From an uncultured Nitrospinaceae bacterium (GTDB lineage Bacteria > Nitrospinota > Nitrospinia > Nitrospinales > VA-1): DNA of 6,771 nucleotides. Made by a program: the position numbers and the translations under genes. The stretch is from NCBI GenBank assembly GCA_913043155.1, contig CAJWLY010000085.1:1-6771 (forward strand). Direction: 5' to 3'. The stretch's first letter is position 1. Every line of letters starts with the position of its first letter. Positions 5,719 to 6,771 of this stretch are shown here, piece after piece. Under the pieces are notes generated by a model. It did not search any database. It saw nothing but the letters and a program-made list of their open reading frames with translations, and was not told the origin of the DNA.

Positions 5719-5737
5719 GGGGAGGGAAGGGGAAGGG
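5719..5737 (+). other. Putative G-quadruplex motif upstream of pabB
   Basis: GGGGAGGGAAGGGGAAGGG on the plus strand has four guanine tracts (4, 3, 4 and 3) separated by loops of 1, 2 and 2 nt. It meets the usual four-tract, short-loop rule comfortably. It lies on the template strand for pabB, directly upstream of the extended -10 element, and so replaces the -35 region. The opposite strand is a C/T tract that could form an i-motif only at low pH. Folding has not been shown; the pattern is read directly. Confidence 0.55.
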
Positions 5738-5769
5738 AATTATTCGGATGCTAAGGTGAGAACGGGATA

Positions 5770-5785
5770 GGAACCCGCGGATTCC
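5770..5785. repeat. Imperfect 16-bp palindrome with CCGCGG core
   Basis: GGAACCCGCGGATTCC reads as its own reverse complement except for one mismatched base pair position (C at 5774 against A at 5781). It lies in the 163-bp space between the efflux gene and pabB, about 60 bp upstream of the pabB -10 element. It could be an operator or part of a terminator hairpin after the efflux gene, but no T-run follows on either strand. Low confidence that it is functional. Confidence 0.3.
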
Positions 5786-5801
5786 AAGATAAACGTCGCC
5801 T

Positions 5802-5821
5802 AAAAAAAGAGTTCTTTTTTA
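5802..5821 (-). terminator. Possible weak terminator after the efflux gene
   Basis: The minus strand just after the efflux stop codon reads AAAAAAGAACTCTTTTTT, ending in a run of seven T. It can fold as a 7-bp stem with one G-C pair and a 4-nt loop. The position and T-run suit an intrinsic terminator, but the stem is almost all A-T, so read-through into pabB is plausible. Confidence 0.35.
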
Positions 5822-6771
5822 GAAATCTTCTTCTTCCTGGAGTTTGATATTGTGATTTTCCAGTGTGGTAGCCAGAGCTTGCCTAAGACGGATTTTTGAT
5901 TTATTGAAATCAATGATAGTCTTGAGTCCATTTTTCTGCTTCTCGGCGAGATCCTCTTGGAATTCCAGAACGTTGAAACTGGTTGAAAGACCCACCTTGA
6001 ATTTTTTCTCTTCAGCCTTCAGTTGTTCTTTAGCCAATTTTTCTGCAACTTCGGAAGCTTGGAGTCGTTTCGCATCTGTTTTGATTTGTCGAATGGCCTG
6101 ACGTGCCTCTACGATAATATCCTTTTCTAGATTCTTTATGCTAAGAAGCAGTTGAGCTTTTTCCAGACGAGATGCTGTCAGCTGGCTTTTTGCGGAACGG
6201 TTGCCTAAGGGATAACTGAGTTTGATTCCCACCTCCCAATTGTAATAATCGCCAGAAAGCGTGTCCGAAAGTGCGCCACCATAATCACCTTGGTATTTGC
6301 CTGTTCCCTCCCCACTCAAGCCATTTAAACCCAAACTCCCTACTAGGTCTACGGATGGATATATTTGATTCTCGCGATACTTAACCAGGATATCCTGATT
6401 TTCAAGCTCCCTTTTTTTAGCAAGGTAATCAGGACGTTGGGATAGCGCTTTCTTGATGGCTTCATCAATGGTTATTTCATCTGCAATCACTTCAGGATGC
6501 TCTGCTGGGACAATAGATTTAATGCCTTCAGTTGACTCAAAATCTATATTCAAAATATTTTTAAGGTTATCCTCGTTGTCCTTAATCAAGTCCTGGGCAG
6601 CTAATAACAACTCCTCGCGTGAAGCCACTTCCGATTCAGCTTGAAGTGTTTCAATAGGCGCCATGATGCCCACAGCAACCTGAGCTTTTACGCGGCGTTC
6701 TAAATCCCGAGCGCGCTCAAGAGACTTTTTCTTCACTTCTAAATCATCGATGCTAAAAACAAGGTCCCAGT
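5819..6771 (-). CDS. TolC-family outer-membrane efflux protein, N-terminus outside the window
   Basis: This is the channel component of a tripartite efflux or type I secretion system; trimers span the outer membrane with a long periplasmic alpha-helical barrel. About 317 residues are visible. The frame stays open to the window edge and reads WDLVFSIDDLEVKKKSLERA, the family's 'YWDL......LEV...SL..A' helix, so the GTG at 6736 is not a true start and the gene continues rightwards. What is present is the end of the first outer-membrane-efflux repeat (coiled-coil helices with VAVGIMAPIETLQAESEVA) and all of the second: DEAIKKALSQRPDYLAKKRE, the strand region YPSVDLVGSLGLNG to WEVGIKLSYPLGNRSAKSQL, and the last helices with KFKVGLSTSFNVLEFQEDLA. 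Compared with typical lengths (about 430-500 residues) roughly the first third, including any signal peptide, is missing. Partner fusion and pump genes are not in the window, so the substrate is unknown. It is 163 bp from pabB and probably a separate unit. Confidence 0.9.
   Translation of the reverse strand, partial: WDLVFSIDDLEVKKKSLERARDLERRVKAQVAVGIMAPIETLQAESEVASREELLLAAQDLIKDNEDNLKNILNIDFESTEGIKSIVPAEHPEVIADEITIDEAIKKALSQRPDYLAKKRELENQDILVKYRENQIYPSVDLVGSLGLNGLSGEGTGKYQGDYGGALSDTLSGDYYNWEVGIKLSYPLGNRSAKSQLTASRLEKAQLLLSIKNLEKDIIVEARQAIRQIKTDAKRLQASEVAEKLAKEQLKAEEKKFKVGLSTSFNVLEFQEDLAEKQKNGLKTIIDFNKSKIRLRQALATTLENHNIKLQEEEDF

Noticed and set aside
5764..5778. T-arm-like stretch suggesting a tRNA remnant (GGGTTCCTATCCC on the minus strand)
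   Set aside because: Only a short stem-loop; no acceptor, D or anticodon arms can be built around it.
6734..6736. GTG at 6736 as the start of the efflux protein
   Set aside because: The reading frame continues to the window edge with the conserved WDLVFSIDDLEV helix, so the gene begins outside the window.
1..6771. CRISPR array, insertion sequence or prophage parts
   Set aside because: No regularly spaced repeats, terminal inverted repeats, transposase or phage motifs were seen on either strand.

Overview
The window reads as chromosomal DNA from a Gram-negative bacterium. The sign for this is the outer-membrane efflux (TolC-family) protein at the right edge; base composition is moderate, and no insertion sequence, RNA gene or CRISPR array is visible. 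The gene content (biotin and folate precursor synthesis) is core metabolism. The sequence alone does not fix the phylum. A deep proteobacterial or Nitrospinota-like lineage would fit, but that is a guess.

Left block (1-2352, minus strand): a compact biotin operon, read right to left. A good sigma70-type promoter (2324-2352) leads into bioF (8-amino-7-oxononanoate synthase). Next comes a small alpha/beta-hydrolase that sits where a BioH/BioG-type pimeloyl-ACP methyl ester esterase is expected, then bioC (malonyl-ACP O-methyltransferase), which runs off the left edge. Both junctions are 4-bp ATGA overlaps, so the three genes are probably translationally coupled. Together they cover entry into pimelate synthesis (BioC), release of pimeloyl-ACP (the hydrolase) and its use (BioF).

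Middle (2278-2803): a divergent intergenic region carries the bio promoter, a weaker plus-strand promoter candidate and a 15-bp palindrome that covers the ribosome-binding region of a plus-strand gene for a 129-residue acidic protein I do not recognise. That gene converges with the next block across an AT-rich inverted repeat.

Right block (2787-5655, minus strand): a likely folate (p-aminobenzoate) operon, pabB then pabC, followed 62 bp later by a gene for a small DUF1566/Lcl-like protein with no visible export signal. No pabA is present. The pabB upstream region contains an extended -10 motif and, where the -35 element would lie, a very regular four-tract guanine motif on the template strand (5719-5737).

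Far right (5819-6771, minus strand): the C-terminal two thirds or so of a TolC-family outer-membrane efflux channel, cut by the window edge.

Points most worth following up: the unassigned esterase inside the biotin operon, the quadruplex-forming motif in the pabB promoter, a Glu-to-Asp change at the PLP-nitrogen position of the PabC-like enzyme, and the uncharacterised gene divergent from the bio operon with its palindromic leader.
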